Below are positions 1-8,316 of a stretch of DNA of 64,000 bases, piece after piece (position 1 is the first letter of the stretch; each line of letters starts with the position of its first letter). The notes beneath the pieces were generated by a model. It was not told the origin of the DNA, searched no databases, and worked only from the letters and a program-made list of their open reading frames with translations. Made by a program: the position numbers and the translations under genes. This DNA is from Nocardioides sp. Root140 (GTDB lineage: Bacteria; Actinomycetota; Actinomycetes; Propionibacteriales; Nocardioidaceae): the NCBI RefSeq assembly GCF_001426745.1, contig NZ_LMFI01000001.1:720000-783999 (forward strand). Reading direction: 5' to 3'.

Positions 1-176
1 ACACCGACAAGCAGGTCAAGGAAGGCGTCGACGACTACAGCTCGAAGGCGACGCTGTTGAGCGGCGTGCACGGACTGTACCCGTTGCTGATGGCGATCCT
101 CGGCCTGCTCGCGGTCGGTGCCGGGGTCCTGCTCCACACCCGTGGTGCGGCCGGCAGTCGCAAGGTCGAGGACTGA
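1..176 (+). CDS. C-terminal end of a membrane protein, possibly DUF3068 (PorA-like) family
   Basis: Only the last 57 codons are in the window; the frame runs from base 3 to the TGA at 174-176. The visible part has a charged stretch starting TDKQVKEGVDDYSSK, one hydrophobic segment of about 20 residues (LYPLLMAILGLLAVGAGVLL) and a short basic tail. A single C-terminal membrane anchor after an extracellular KxxVxxGxxD-like linker is the arrangement of DUF3068/PorA-family proteins of actinobacteria, which is my best guess; the fragment is too short to be sure. A strong hairpin follows immediately, so this gene ends its transcription unit here. Confidence 0.5.
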   Translation, partial: TDKQVKEGVDDYSSKATLLSGVHGLYPLLMAILGLLAVGAGVLLHTRGAAGSRKVED

Positions 177-202
177 CGCACCAGGTCCCACCCAGCACGA
201 GC

Positions 203-238
203 ACGAGGGGCTCCCGCCATCAGGCGGGAGCCCCTCGT
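203..238. terminator. Strong intrinsic terminator hairpin, probably bidirectional
   Basis: A 16-bp perfect inverted repeat (203-218 with 223-238) closes on a four-base ATCA loop. It lies between two converging genes, the membrane-protein fragment ending at 176 and the methyltransferase ending at 252, so it can serve both. Confidence 0.85.
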
Positions 239-251
239 CGTGCATCAGCGG

Positions 252-980
252 TCAGTCGCGACGAGTGGCGGCACCGGGCTTGAAGGCACGCAGGACCAGG
301 GAGATGCCGCGATGGCCGTGCACGCCCAGGCGCGCCTCGACCGCCAGCACAGCCTTGAGGCCGAGATTCACGACCGGGTTGACCTCGTCCATCTCGGAGG
401 TCGCTGACTCGGCGCGCGCGGGTCGGCTGCGTCGCACCAGGGCGACGGGTCGGAGCAGGACGTTCCAGGAACGCAGCGAGTGGATCTCGAAGCCGGCGCC
501 CGCGACGACCGCGGAGAGGGTCTCGCGTTCGTAGCGACGCAGGTGGCCGAGAGCCACGTCGTGCCCGCTCCACAGGTCCATCCCGGAAGGTACGGCGACC
601 AGGAGGCGGCCGCCCGGACGGAGCACGCGGAAGGCCTCGGCGGCAACGGCCGCGTCGTCGTCGATGTGCTCCCAGGCATCGGTCGAGATCACGAGGTCGA
701 AGGACTCGTCGGGAAAGGGCAGGGCACGCGCGTCTCCCCGGACCACCTTGAGGGCACGTGACGCGCTCAGACTGGCCGCGGCGGGTGAGTACTCCAGTCC
801 GATCGCGTCCCAGCCCAGATCGCGCAACACCGCCGTGTTGCCGCCCGAACCGGCGCCGACGTCCAACGCTCGACCCGGTGTGACACCGTGCATCAGTCGC
901 CGCAGCATGGCTCGACGGCTGGCGTACCACCAGTGTCGTTGTTCCAACACCGCGGACTTGCGGATCTCTTCCTCGTCCAC
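252..980 (-). CDS. Class I SAM-dependent methyltransferase
   Basis: A 242-residue protein with the Rossmann-type methyltransferase core. The SAM-binding motif I is ALDVGAGSGGNT (residues about 39-50), motif II/acidic loop follows at GLEYSP, and the post-motif region FDLVISTDAWEHIDDD matches the Methyltransf_11/25 group that often acts on small molecules or lipids. The start chosen is GTG at 980, preceded on the minus strand by a GAGGGAGG ribosome-binding site four bases away; a TAACCT -10 box lies about 26 nt upstream of the start. It is divergent from the MoxR operon and convergent with the membrane-protein fragment. The substrate cannot be told from sequence. Confidence 0.85.
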   Translation of the reverse strand: MDEEEIRKSAVLEQRHWWYASRRAMLRRLMHGVTPGRALDVGAGSGGNTAVLRDLGWDAIGLEYSPAAASLSASRALKVVRGDARALPFPDESFDLVISTDAWEHIDDDAAVAAEAFRVLRPGGRLLVAVPSGMDLWSGHDVALGHLRRYERETLSAVVAGAGFEIHSLRSWNVLLRPVALVRRSRPARAESATSEMDEVNPVVNLGLKAVLAVEARLGVHGHRGISLVLRAFKPGAATRRD

Positions 981-1050
981 GCGGCCTCCCTCAGTCCAAC
1001 GGTGAGGTTAGTGCAGGCCGGTTCGGCAGCGCTGCAGCGGCCTCACAGCC

Positions 1051-1056
1051 TACGAT
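1051..1056 (+). promoter_or_regulatory. -10 box (TACGAT) of the MoxR operon, leaderless start
   Basis: TACGAT is followed by seven bases and then ATG at 1064, so transcription should begin at or next to the start codon. The other possible ATG at 1055 overlaps the -10 box itself and is therefore unlikely to be used. Confidence 0.6.
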
Positions 1057-1063
1057 GCACGGC

Positions 1064-2053
1064 ATGACATCCGACCTGTCGCTGAGCCACGTTGACGCCA
1101 CCTGGTTCGCAGAGCAGGTGGAGGCGATGACCGCCAACATCGAGAAGGCTGTCCTCGGCAAGCGGCATGTGGTGCGCCTGGCCCTGACCTGCATGATCTC
1201 GGGTGGGCACCTGCTGCTCGAGGACTTCCCGGGCACCGGCAAGACGATGTTGGCGCGGGCGTTGGCGAACACCATCGAGAGCAGCCACGCACGCATCCAG
1301 TTCACCCCCGACCTGTTGCCCTCCGACGTCACCGGGGTCACCGTCTATGACCAGCATCGCGGCACTTTCGAGTTCCACCGTGGCCCGATCTTCCACCATC
1401 TGGTCCTGGCCGACGAGATCAACCGTGCGTCGCCGAAGACCCAGTCGGCGCTCCTCGAGGTGATGGAGGAGGGGCACGTCACCGTCGACGGTGTCACGCA
1501 CCCCGTTCCCACCCCGTTCATGGTGATCGCCACCCAGAACCCCATCGAGCAGGCAGGCACCTATCGCCTGCCCGAGGCACAGCTCGACCGCTTCCTGATG
1601 AAGACGTCCGTGGGCTACCCGGACGCCGCCTCGACCGAGGAGCTCCTGATGAACTCGGCGGTCCGTGACCGCGCCTCGTTGATCCGCCCGGTCACCACCG
1701 GAGCCACCATCACCCGCCTCGCACAGCTGGCCGACACCGTGTACGTCGACCGGGCCGTCGTGCGCTACGTGCGCGAGATCGCGGAGGCCTCACGTGACGC
1801 CGAGCACGTCAAGCTCGGGTTGTCCGCCCGTGGCTGCCTGGCCTTCATCCGGGTCGCGAAGACCTGGGCGGCGGCCGAGGGGCGGAGTCATGTGATCCCG
1901 CACGACATCAGGCTCCTGGCCGAGCCGGTGCTCTGCCACCGGGTGCTGTTGGGGGCCGAGGCGGCCTTCGCCGGCATCAGCGTCGCGGAGGTCGTCGACG
2001 AGCTGATGGGCTCGGTGCGACCTCCCGAGGACCGTTCGTTCGTGTCGGCCTGA
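1064..2053 (+). CDS. MoxR-family AAA+ ATPase
   Basis: A 329-residue AAA+ ATPase of the MoxR (AAA_3) type. Walker A is in EDFPGTGKTMLAR (about residues 51-63), Walker B in LADEINRASPKTQ, sensor 1 in VIATQNPIEQAGTYRLPEAQLDRF written here in part as ATQNP, and the arginine finger and lid follow. MoxR ATPases act as chaperones that assemble or activate partner complexes. It is the first gene of an operon with a DUF58 protein (11 bp later) and a transglutaminase-like membrane protein, the classic MoxR-DUF58-TG arrangement of actinobacteria, whose cellular role is not settled but is generally linked to the envelope. Start at 1064 is chosen because the -10 box ends seven bases before it; 1055 would add three residues. 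Confidence 0.9.
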   Translation: MTSDLSLSHVDATWFAEQVEAMTANIEKAVLGKRHVVRLALTCMISGGHLLLEDFPGTGKTMLARALANTIESSHARIQFTPDLLPSDVTGVTVYDQHRGTFEFHRGPIFHHLVLADEINRASPKTQSALLEVMEEGHVTVDGVTHPVPTPFMVIATQNPIEQAGTYRLPEAQLDRFLMKTSVGYPDAASTEELLMNSAVRDRASLIRPVTTGATITRLAQLADTVYVDRAVVRYVREIAEASRDAEHVKLGLSARGCLAFIRVAKTWAAAEGRSHVIPHDIRLLAEPVLCHRVLLGAEAAFAGISVAEVVDELMGSVRPPEDRSFVSA

Positions 2054-2063
2054 GCCCGCGACG

Positions 2064-3266
2064 TTGACTCCACGAGACATCGCGGCCCGGGCCACCAAGC
2101 TGCTGGTGGCGACCTGGCGGTTGTTCACCCGCGAGGGACGCGCCGTCGTCGTCCTCGCACTCGGCAGCATGTGGCTGGGCAACCGCTACCACTGGAACGA
2201 GATGCTGGTGATGGGCCTGGTGTGCCTGCTGGCGCTGGCCGTCGGTCTGGTGACCGTCCTGTGGCCGCGCCGTGCACGGGCCGACCTCACGCTCCACCCG
2301 GCCAAGGTGGTCGTGGGCAGTCCGGTGGAGGTTCAGCTCTCACTCCATGCGAAGTACCTGCCCCTGGTCCATCCCGTCATCGAGGTGCCGCTGGGCAGGG
2401 GCAGCACCATGACCCGCCTCGGCCTGGTCGCTCCGGGCCGGTCCGCGACCGAAGACCTCGCCGTTCCCACCGATCGTCGTGGCGTGCACCGGGTCGGGCC
2501 GGTGACCCACCTGGCTGGTGACGTGCTGGGACTCTTCCGCCGTCGGCGGGTCTGCTCGGATCCCAAGGACCTGTTCGTCCGGCCTGTCACCATCGCCCTG
2601 CCCACGCTGACCCCCGGTGTGGTGGTCGACCTCGAGGGCGTTCCCTCCGACCAGCTTTCGGCGTCCGACCTGGCCTTCCACGCGTTGCGCGAGTACGTGC
2701 CCGGCGACGACCTGCGCCACGTGCACTGGCGTTCGTCGGCGAAGCAGTCCGCGTCCGGTTCGTCGTTGCTGGTCCGGCAGTACCAGGAGACCCGGCGCTC
2801 GCACGCCACGGTGATCGTCGACTCCGACGAGCAGTCCTACGACACCCGGGCCGACTTCGAGCTCGCCGTCTCGGTCGGCGCCTCACTCGCCCTCAGGGCG
2901 GCGTACGACGACTTCGAGGTGGCCTTCGCGTGTGGGGACACCTACACGGTCACGACACGCGGCGAACAGCTCCTTGACGCGTCGTGTCACTTCGCGCCCC
3001 GGGCCGAGGAGCTGGACCTGCCGCACCGAGTACTGAAGGTGGCGAACGCGGCAGGGGGCACCAGCTTCGTCGCAGTGGTGAGCGGCGGGCGGCGGGATGC
3101 CGCACCCCTGTCGACAGCGCTGTCGGCCTTCCCCCACGACGCCCACCGGCTGGTGCTGATGACGTCGGCCGGTGCCGACTCCCGCATCCAGGTGCGCGGC
3201 GACCTCCGAGCCGCCGTGCTGGGAGACCTCAAGCACCTGCCGGCCCTGTTGTGGAGACTGCGGTGA
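2064..3266 (+). CDS. DUF58 domain-containing membrane-anchored protein
   Basis: A 400-residue protein with two membrane segments near residues 28-68 and a long cytoplasmic or periplasmic domain. The DUF58 signature is clear at LREYVPGDDLRHVHWRSSAK (about residues 211-230), followed by a von Willebrand A-like fold region (ATVIVDSDEQSYD). DUF58 proteins pair with MoxR ATPases and probably are their MIDAS-like partners. The start is TTG at 2064; no better start codon lies upstream before the stop of the MoxR gene. The stop codon overlaps the GTG of the next gene (GTGA, 3263-3266), so translation of the two is coupled. Confidence 0.85.
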   Translation: MTPRDIAARATKLLVATWRLFTREGRAVVVLALGSMWLGNRYHWNEMLVMGLVCLLALAVGLVTVLWPRRARADLTLHPAKVVVGSPVEVQLSLHAKYLPLVHPVIEVPLGRGSTMTRLGLVAPGRSATEDLAVPTDRRGVHRVGPVTHLAGDVLGLFRRRRVCSDPKDLFVRPVTIALPTLTPGVVVDLEGVPSDQLSASDLAFHALREYVPGDDLRHVHWRSSAKQSASGSSLLVRQYQETRRSHATVIVDSDEQSYDTRADFELAVSVGASLALRAAYDDFEVAFACGDTYTVTTRGEQLLDASCHFAPRAEELDLPHRVLKVANAAGGTSFVAVVSGGRRDAAPLSTALSAFPHDAHRLVLMTSAGADSRIQVRGDLRAAVLGDLKHLPALLWRLR

Positions 3267-5512
3267 AGACCACCGTCGAGACGCAGGCGGGCCCCGCCAG
3301 CCACGTGCGCGACGTCGTCGTCGTGGCGATCCTGCTCGTGCTTGCACTGTGGGGTCTCGACGACTCGTTCGCCACCAGGGAGTACCTCGTCGTCGGTGGC
3401 GTGGCCGGGGGGTCCGCGCTCGTCACCGCGGCCATGGTCGCCGGGAACGGCAAGGGCACGGAGGTGTTCCTCCTGATTGCCCCGGTGGTCTACGTCCTTG
3501 TCGGGTCCATGGTCGCGATGCGAGGCGACCAACCGATCGGCCTGCCGACGCCGGACGCCGTCGCGGGCCTGCTGGCCGGCACGATCACCGCCCCCGGTGA
3601 CTTCCTGACCACCATCCCACCGGTTGACGCCGGCGGGGGAGTGATGGTGTTGCCCTTCGCGATCGGCTGCGTCTCCGCCGGCGCGTCGGGGTGGATGGCC
3701 CTGCGTACCCGTCGAGCCGTCGCACCGTTGACTCCGATGCTGGGGGCGCTGGTGCTCAGCATCCTGCTCGGGACCGCGGACCCCGGCCGGCTCGAGTTGC
3801 GAAGCATCGCGTTCGCCGGGGTGGCGCTCTGGTGGATCTCCGTGCGGGCCACCCGCTCCGAAGGCATCGAGAACGGCCACCGCGGCCAGGTCGTGCGGGC
3901 GGCCGTGACCTCTCTCCTGGTCGGCGCCATCGCGGTCGGCCTGGCGGCGTTGGGCCTGACGAACCAGGGCACGGATCGCGCGGCCGACACGGAGCCCGAG
4001 CGCTCTGTGCTGCGCGGCCACGTCGGCTCCGGAACAGACGTGAGTGGCGCTGACAACCCGCTCGCCGACTTCCGTCGCTACAACCCGCGGCCGGCCGTGC
4101 TCGGCCAGGACGTCTTCGCCGAGACCCTGCTCCGGGTGAAGGGCCTGCCTGCGGGGACGCGCCTGCGGTTCGTCACGCTGGACGAGTACGACGGCAGCAC
4201 CTGGTCGGCCGGGAACCGCACGGTCCCGGGGGCCGACGACGCGTTGTTCCAGCGGATCGGCTCCGAGATCGATCCGCAGCGACGCGGCAAGGAGGTGACC
4301 GTCAACGTCGAGGTGACCAAGGCCTACGGCAGCAACTGGCTGCCGCTCGCAGGTGAGCTCACGTCGTTGTCCTTCGACTACTCCGACGGGCAGGCCCAAC
4401 GCGAGGACGTGCGCTACAACCTGGCCACCGATGCGGCCTACGTCAGCGGCGGTGTCGGAGCCCGCGACGACTACACGTTCACCGCTGTCCTCCCGAGGGA
4501 CACCCTGCGTCCGAACGCACGCGCGTTCGAGGTCGACGGGCCACTGCAGCCCAGGGGCGAGTTCCTGGACCTCTTCCTGTTCGCCTGGTTCAAGTCGGAC
4601 ATGTCGCCGATGGAGCGGGTCAGGTCGGTGGCCCGCTACCTCCACAAGAACGGTCGCTACTCCGACGGGGTGCTGCCTTCGGAACGCCGGTACGCCGCGG
4701 GCCACGACCAGCAGCGGTTGGGGTTCGACTTCGTGGCAGCAGACCAGATCGTCGGCAACGACGAGCAGTACGCCGCCGCGATGGCGCTCTTGGCCAACCG
4801 GTTGATGGTTCCGGCGCGGGTCGTGGTCGGTGCGGTGGTACCCAAGGGTGGTCGGGTCGAGGGCAAGGACGTCCGGGCCTGGGTCGAGGTGCGGGTGGCC
4901 GATGGCAGCTGGCGGACCCTGGACACCTCGACGTTCATGTCGCGCAAGCCGCCCAAACGCACTGATGAAGAGGTGGAACGGCCCACCGAGCACCTGATCG
5001 AGGAGGGGGAGAACCCCGATCTGGAGGAGCCGGGAGAGGGGACGACGACGGGCCAGGGGCGCGGAAAGTCCGATGGCGCGACCACAGAGCCCCCCGACGG
5101 GGACCTGAGGAGCACTCTTTCGTTCTTCCTGCCGCTGCTGGGCCTGGTGCCGTGGACGATTCCGCTGGCCAAGTGGGTGCGTCGCCGGCGGCGCCGGGCG
5201 ACAGGTCGTGGCGCGTGGTCCTCGCCCTGGGTGGGTGGTTGGCGCGAGGTGGTCGACACCGCACGCGATCTCGGCACGACCGTGCCCGCCACGATGACGC
5301 GGGTGATGCAGGCCGAGCATCTCGGCGAGGGCCAGTCACTCGCCCGGGACGCGGACTCCGCCATCTATGCACGCGCCCCTCACCCCGAGCTCGATCCCGA
5401 CCGGTTCTGGGAGGGCGTCGATGACGTCAGGTCCGCCCTGCGTCACGCTGCCCCACGGCTGCGGCGTCTGTTCGCTCCGTTCAACCCGGCGTCCTTGCGA
5501 GGCAGGAGGTGA
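3263..5512 (+). CDS. Transglutaminase-like membrane protein with apparently inactive catalytic site
   Basis: A 749-residue membrane protein: about six hydrophobic segments in the first 235 residues, an exposed region, a transglutaminase-fold core at about residues 460-560, an acidic Glu/Gly-rich linker, one more membrane segment near residue 625 and a cytoplasmic tail. In active transglutaminase-like proteins this core carries Cys, His and Asp. Here the Cys position is Asp500 (GNDEQYAAAMALL), the His position is Arg538 (DVRAWVEVRV) and only Asp554 (LDTST) is kept. I infer a binding or structural role and not catalysis. Start GTG at 3263 overlaps the stop of the DUF58 gene and no start inside that gene is needed. 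Confidence 0.85.
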   Translation: MKTTVETQAGPASHVRDVVVVAILLVLALWGLDDSFATREYLVVGGVAGGSALVTAAMVAGNGKGTEVFLLIAPVVYVLVGSMVAMRGDQPIGLPTPDAVAGLLAGTITAPGDFLTTIPPVDAGGGVMVLPFAIGCVSAGASGWMALRTRRAVAPLTPMLGALVLSILLGTADPGRLELRSIAFAGVALWWISVRATRSEGIENGHRGQVVRAAVTSLLVGAIAVGLAALGLTNQGTDRAADTEPERSVLRGHVGSGTDVSGADNPLADFRRYNPRPAVLGQDVFAETLLRVKGLPAGTRLRFVTLDEYDGSTWSAGNRTVPGADDALFQRIGSEIDPQRRGKEVTVNVEVTKAYGSNWLPLAGELTSLSFDYSDGQAQREDVRYNLATDAAYVSGGVGARDDYTFTAVLPRDTLRPNARAFEVDGPLQPRGEFLDLFLFAWFKSDMSPMERVRSVARYLHKNGRYSDGVLPSERRYAAGHDQQRLGFDFVAADQIVGNDEQYAAAMALLANRLMVPARVVVGAVVPKGGRVEGKDVRAWVEVRVADGSWRTLDTSTFMSRKPPKRTDEEVERPTEHLIEEGENPDLEEPGEGTTTGQGRGKSDGATTEPPDGDLRSTLSFFLPLLGLVPWTIPLAKWVRRRRRRATGRGAWSSPWVGGWREVVDTARDLGTTVPATMTRVMQAEHLGEGQSLARDADSAIYARAPHPELDPDRFWEGVDDVRSALRHAAPRLRRLFAPFNPASLRGRR

Positions 5513-5525
5513 GCGGGGCGGTTCG

Positions 5526-6587
5526 TCACGGCTCGGTGAGCTCCGTGGAGCCAGGCAGGGACTCCACCAGCAAGCGCAGGAGCTCGGACAACGCCTCCTC
5601 GCCGTGACGGCGTGCGCGCCCTCGTGCCGACAGGGTGGTGGTGCCCGCGTGGGTGACTGCACCGATGGAGATCCCCGTGCCGCCGCCTGTGACGGGGTGG
5701 AAGGTGAATCCCGCGACGTCCGCCGCCGTGACGGTGCCCAGATGTGACACGAGCAGGGTGGAACCCAGTCGCGGAGCGAGGATCCTGGTGGCCAGCCGGG
5801 CCGCCGATCCGCCGCCCGCGGAGTCGCGGCCGGTGGCGGTGACCGACTCGGTGGGCTGGGAGCGCAGCGCAGCCCCGACCTCCACGGGGCCGAGACGTTC
5901 CGTGTTGCGTAACCTCAGGAGGGCGCTGTTGTCCTGCAGGGTGGCCTCGGCGCCGCCGGTGCGGGAGGCACCGACTGCCACGGCGGTGTGTCGTGGGGCG
6001 CGTCGCCGCCCCCTGCGAAGCGAGAACAGCTCCGCCGCACGCGTGCCGGCGACCACCAGGTCCGTCGTACCGACCCGTCCCGGCACCCGGACCTCGACGA
6101 AGCTGTCCCACGGCTCGTCCCTGCTGCCTGATGCGGGGATGCGCGCAGGTGGCGTGAGGGCGACTTCGGCAAGGCGTCGCAGCTGCGCAACGCGTGCACC
6201 GACCGCCTCGGCCCTGTCGCCGACTCCTCGCGCCGAGCTCGTCGCTGCCCGGCCGGTCAGCCTCGAGAAGGCCGCCAGGAGGCCGAGCCCGTCGAGGTAG
6301 TGATGGTGGGCGCTGATCACGATGGTGTGTGCGTCGTGCCCCACCGTCACCGGTGCGTCCTCGGTGAGGGCCAGGCGCCGCCTCAGGTCGGCGATCTCGC
6401 CCACGATCGGAGCAGTGCCCGGGACCCCGCCGAGCTCGAGATTGAGGTCTCGGAGCCTCTGGGGGAGGTCCTGGGGGACGTGGGCGCCGAGGTCGGCGGT
6501 GAGCACGATGTTCCACACGAGCCCGGACTCCGCCGACCAGGCAGCGTCTGGTTCGGGCGCGCTGTGCGGAACTCGATGCCGGGTCAC
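5526..6587 (-). CDS. Condensation/acyltransferase-like protein with HHxxxDG motif
   Basis: A 353-residue protein whose one clear motif is HHHYLDG at residues 94-100, an exact match to the HHxxxDG active site of the chloramphenicol-acetyltransferase-like superfamily (NRPS condensation domains, wax-ester synthases, PapA acyltransferases). Its C-terminal half has Ser/Ala/Gly-rich beta-type sequence compatible with the second lobe of that fold, including LLVSHLGTV, similar to the latch region. It is shorter than condensation domains (about 450) and no NRPS or PKS partner is near. The start is GTG at 6587, seven bases after a TAGGCT -10 box (6595-6600), so the message is probably leaderless. It is divergent from the FkbM-like gene with overlapping promoters, suggesting a shared pathway, possibly acylation and methylation of a glycolipid; that is inference. 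Confidence 0.6.
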   Translation of the reverse strand: MTRHRVPHSAPEPDAAWSAESGLVWNIVLTADLGAHVPQDLPQRLRDLNLELGGVPGTAPIVGEIADLRRRLALTEDAPVTVGHDAHTIVISAHHHYLDGLGLLAAFSRLTGRAATSSARGVGDRAEAVGARVAQLRRLAEVALTPPARIPASGSRDEPWDSFVEVRVPGRVGTTDLVVAGTRAAELFSLRRGRRRAPRHTAVAVGASRTGGAEATLQDNSALLRLRNTERLGPVEVGAALRSQPTESVTATGRDSAGGGSAARLATRILAPRLGSTLLVSHLGTVTAADVAGFTFHPVTGGGTGISIGAVTHAGTTTLSARGRARRHGEEALSELLRLLVESLPGSTELTEP

Positions 6588-6594
6588 GCCCGAG

Positions 6595-6604
6595 AGCCTA
6601 GACT
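6595..6604. promoter_or_regulatory. Overlapping back-to-back -10 boxes of two divergent genes
   Basis: On the plus strand TAGACT (6599-6604) sits six bases before GTG 6611. On the minus strand TAGGCT (complement of 6595-6600) sits seven bases before GTG 6587. The two hexamers share the bases TA at 6599-6600, so two polymerases cannot open both at once. Confidence 0.65.
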
Positions 6605-6610
6605 CCGGTC

Positions 6611-7456
6611 GTGTTCACCGTTGGCGGCAGAGTCCGCTCCAAGGCACGTGCGGCGCTGAAGTCGTACGCCATCTTCCGGCCCATGCAGATCGATGCGCGT
6701 CTCGAGGCCATGCGGAGACTGGTCGAACGGGCAGATCCCGCGCTGTTCGAGCTCCGGGACCTGACCCGTCACGAGGCGCGGGTGTTCTCCCAGAACGGTG
6801 AGGACGGGGTGATCTCCGAGATCCTGAACCGGCTGGGTACGACGAACCGATGGTTCGTCGAGTTCGGTGTGCAGGGCGGTCATGAAGGCAACTGTGTCCT
6901 GCTGGCGGACGTGTTCGGGTGGAACGGCCTGTTCATCGACGGTGATCCGGCGGACTTCGAGTGCTTGAGCCGGAAGTACGCCGGCAACGGCCGGGTCCGC
7001 ACCGTCCACACGATGGTGACCGCCGCGAACATCGACCGCTGCTTCATCGGTGCCGGAGTGCCCGAGGAGATCGACGTGCTCTCGATCGACATTGACGGCA
7101 ACGATGTCCATGTGTGGCGTCAGCTGGCGGCCACCTCGCCCCGACTCGTCGTCATCGAGTACAACTCCGGGATCCCCGCGGGCGGTGCGCTCGCGCAACC
7201 ACACGATCCCGCGCGCTCCTGGGACGGCTCCGGCGCCTTCGGCGCCTCACTGGAGGCGCTCGACGTGGTGGCGGCGGAGAAGGGCTACCGACTGGCCCAC
7301 ACGGACCTCACCGGCAACAACGCCTTCTACGTCAGGGCCGACCTCTGGGACCGGCTCGGGGTCGACGAGGCGCCGCGACGGTCGCAGAACTTCGGACTGA
7401 CCGGGGTCACCCAGCCGCCGAGTGAACCGCCGGGGGGCTGGGCGTCGCTGGGTTGA
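6611..7456 (+). CDS. FkbM-like SAM-dependent methyltransferase family protein
   Basis: A 281-residue protein. The stretch FVEFGVQGGHEGNCVLL (about residues 81-97) followed by GWNGLFIDGDP is the glycine-rich SAM site and acidic loop of FkbM-type methyltransferases, and IDVLSIDIDGNDVHVW (about 155-170) is the usual motif IV region. Proteins of this kind methylate sugars or are found in capsule and glycolipid clusters. The start is GTG at 6611 directly downstream of the TAGACT -10 box. Its last 50 bases overlap the last 50 bases of the opposing methyltransferase gene at 7407-8249. The exact substrate is unknown. Confidence 0.65.
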   Translation: MFTVGGRVRSKARAALKSYAIFRPMQIDARLEAMRRLVERADPALFELRDLTRHEARVFSQNGEDGVISEILNRLGTTNRWFVEFGVQGGHEGNCVLLADVFGWNGLFIDGDPADFECLSRKYAGNGRVRTVHTMVTAANIDRCFIGAGVPEEIDVLSIDIDGNDVHVWRQLAATSPRLVVIEYNSGIPAGGALAQPHDPARSWDGSGAFGASLEALDVVAAEKGYRLAHTDLTGNNAFYVRADLWDRLGVDEAPRRSQNFGLTGVTQPPSEPPGGWASLG

Positions 7457-8249
7457 GGACCGCCACGAAGATCGCCGTACCGGGAGTGAGCAGGCCGCGG
7501 GTGCGGGACCATCCGCCCCAGGTGCGGTCGTGGTCGGCGGGCCACTCCGGCTCCTCGAACCGGATCAGGGCCATGCCCTCGGCAGCGAGCAGGGCGACCC
7601 AGTCGCCGATCGTGCGGTGGTGCTCTACGTAGTTGACCATGCCGGTCTCGTCGTCCACCTCGACGTACGGCGTGCGGTCCCAGTAGGACTGGTTGGCCAC
7701 AAGGCCTTCTTCGCCCGGATCGTCCTGGAACATCCAGCGCGTCGGGTGGGTGACCGAGAAGACGAACCGGCCACCGGGGCGCAGGACGCGGGCGGTCTCC
7801 GCGACTGCGGCCGCACCGTCGGCGACGAACTGCAACGCGCCGAACGAACAGAAAACGACGTCGAAGGAGCGGTCGGCGAACGGGAGCTGGGTCGCGGTTC
7901 CGCAGACCTGCGGCACGGTCACACCGGTCTCGGCGTCGATCCGCCGCGAGTGCTGGAGCTGGCGCAGCGAGAGGTCCAGGCCAACCGCGCGGCCGCCTTG
8001 GCTGTTCACCCAGCGCGAGCACTGCCCGGCGCCCGATCCCAGCTCCAGTACGTCGCGCCCGCGGACGTCGCCGAGCAGTTTGAGGTCGGCCTCGGACTGG
8101 CCCTCGGGTCCCCAGACGAAGCCGGCGTCACCGAGGAAGGAACCGTGCGTGGCCTGGTACTCGTCGGCGTACCGATCCCAGTCGCGACGGTTGGCGCGGC
8201 GGGAGTCGTCCTCGCCCACCGGAACCCTGAGGGCGCGCACGCTGTTCAT
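7407..8249 (-). CDS. Class I SAM-dependent methyltransferase
   Basis: A 280-residue methyltransferase. Motif I is VLELGSGAGQCSRW (about residues 66-79), then VGLDLS as the acidic loop, and the conserved FDVVFCSFGALQFV and VLRPGGRFVFS segments of the Methyltransf_11 family. The N-terminus NRRDWDRYADEYQATHG is typical of actinobacterial members of this group. The ATG at 8249 is six bases downstream of a TACTGT -10 box (8256-8261, minus strand), so it is likely leaderless. Its 3' end overlaps the 3' end of the FkbM-like gene by 50 bp, tail to tail. Substrate unknown. Confidence 0.85.
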   Translation of the reverse strand: MNSVRALRVPVGEDDSRRANRRDWDRYADEYQATHGSFLGDAGFVWGPEGQSEADLKLLGDVRGRDVLELGSGAGQCSRWVNSQGGRAVGLDLSLRQLQHSRRIDAETGVTVPQVCGTATQLPFADRSFDVVFCSFGALQFVADGAAAVAETARVLRPGGRFVFSVTHPTRWMFQDDPGEEGLVANQSYWDRTPYVEVDDETGMVNYVEHHRTIGDWVALLAAEGMALIRFEEPEWPADHDRTWGGWSRTRGLLTPGTAIFVAVLNPATPSPPAVHSAAG

Positions 8250-8267
8250 GCAAGGACAGTAAATGAC

Positions 8268-8300
8268 GAAGGGGCACCGGGTTTCACCCGGCGCCCCTTC
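8268..8300 (-). terminator. Intrinsic terminator of the TSP3-repeat protein gene
   Basis: Arms 8268-8275 and 8293-8300 (8 bp) continue after one mismatch into 8277-8282 and 8286-8291 (6 bp) with a three-base loop. On the minus strand it lies 17 bp past the stop of the gene at 8317 and is followed by a short T-rich stretch; it also insulates the promoter of the next gene at 8256-8261. Confidence 0.75.
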
Positions 8301-8316
8301 GGCCTCCCTCAGGAGA

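Noticed and set aside
2987..5320. A 777-codon frame antisense to the transglutaminase-like gene
   Set aside because: It is the shadow of the real gene; the translation is Arg/Pro/His-rich without motifs.
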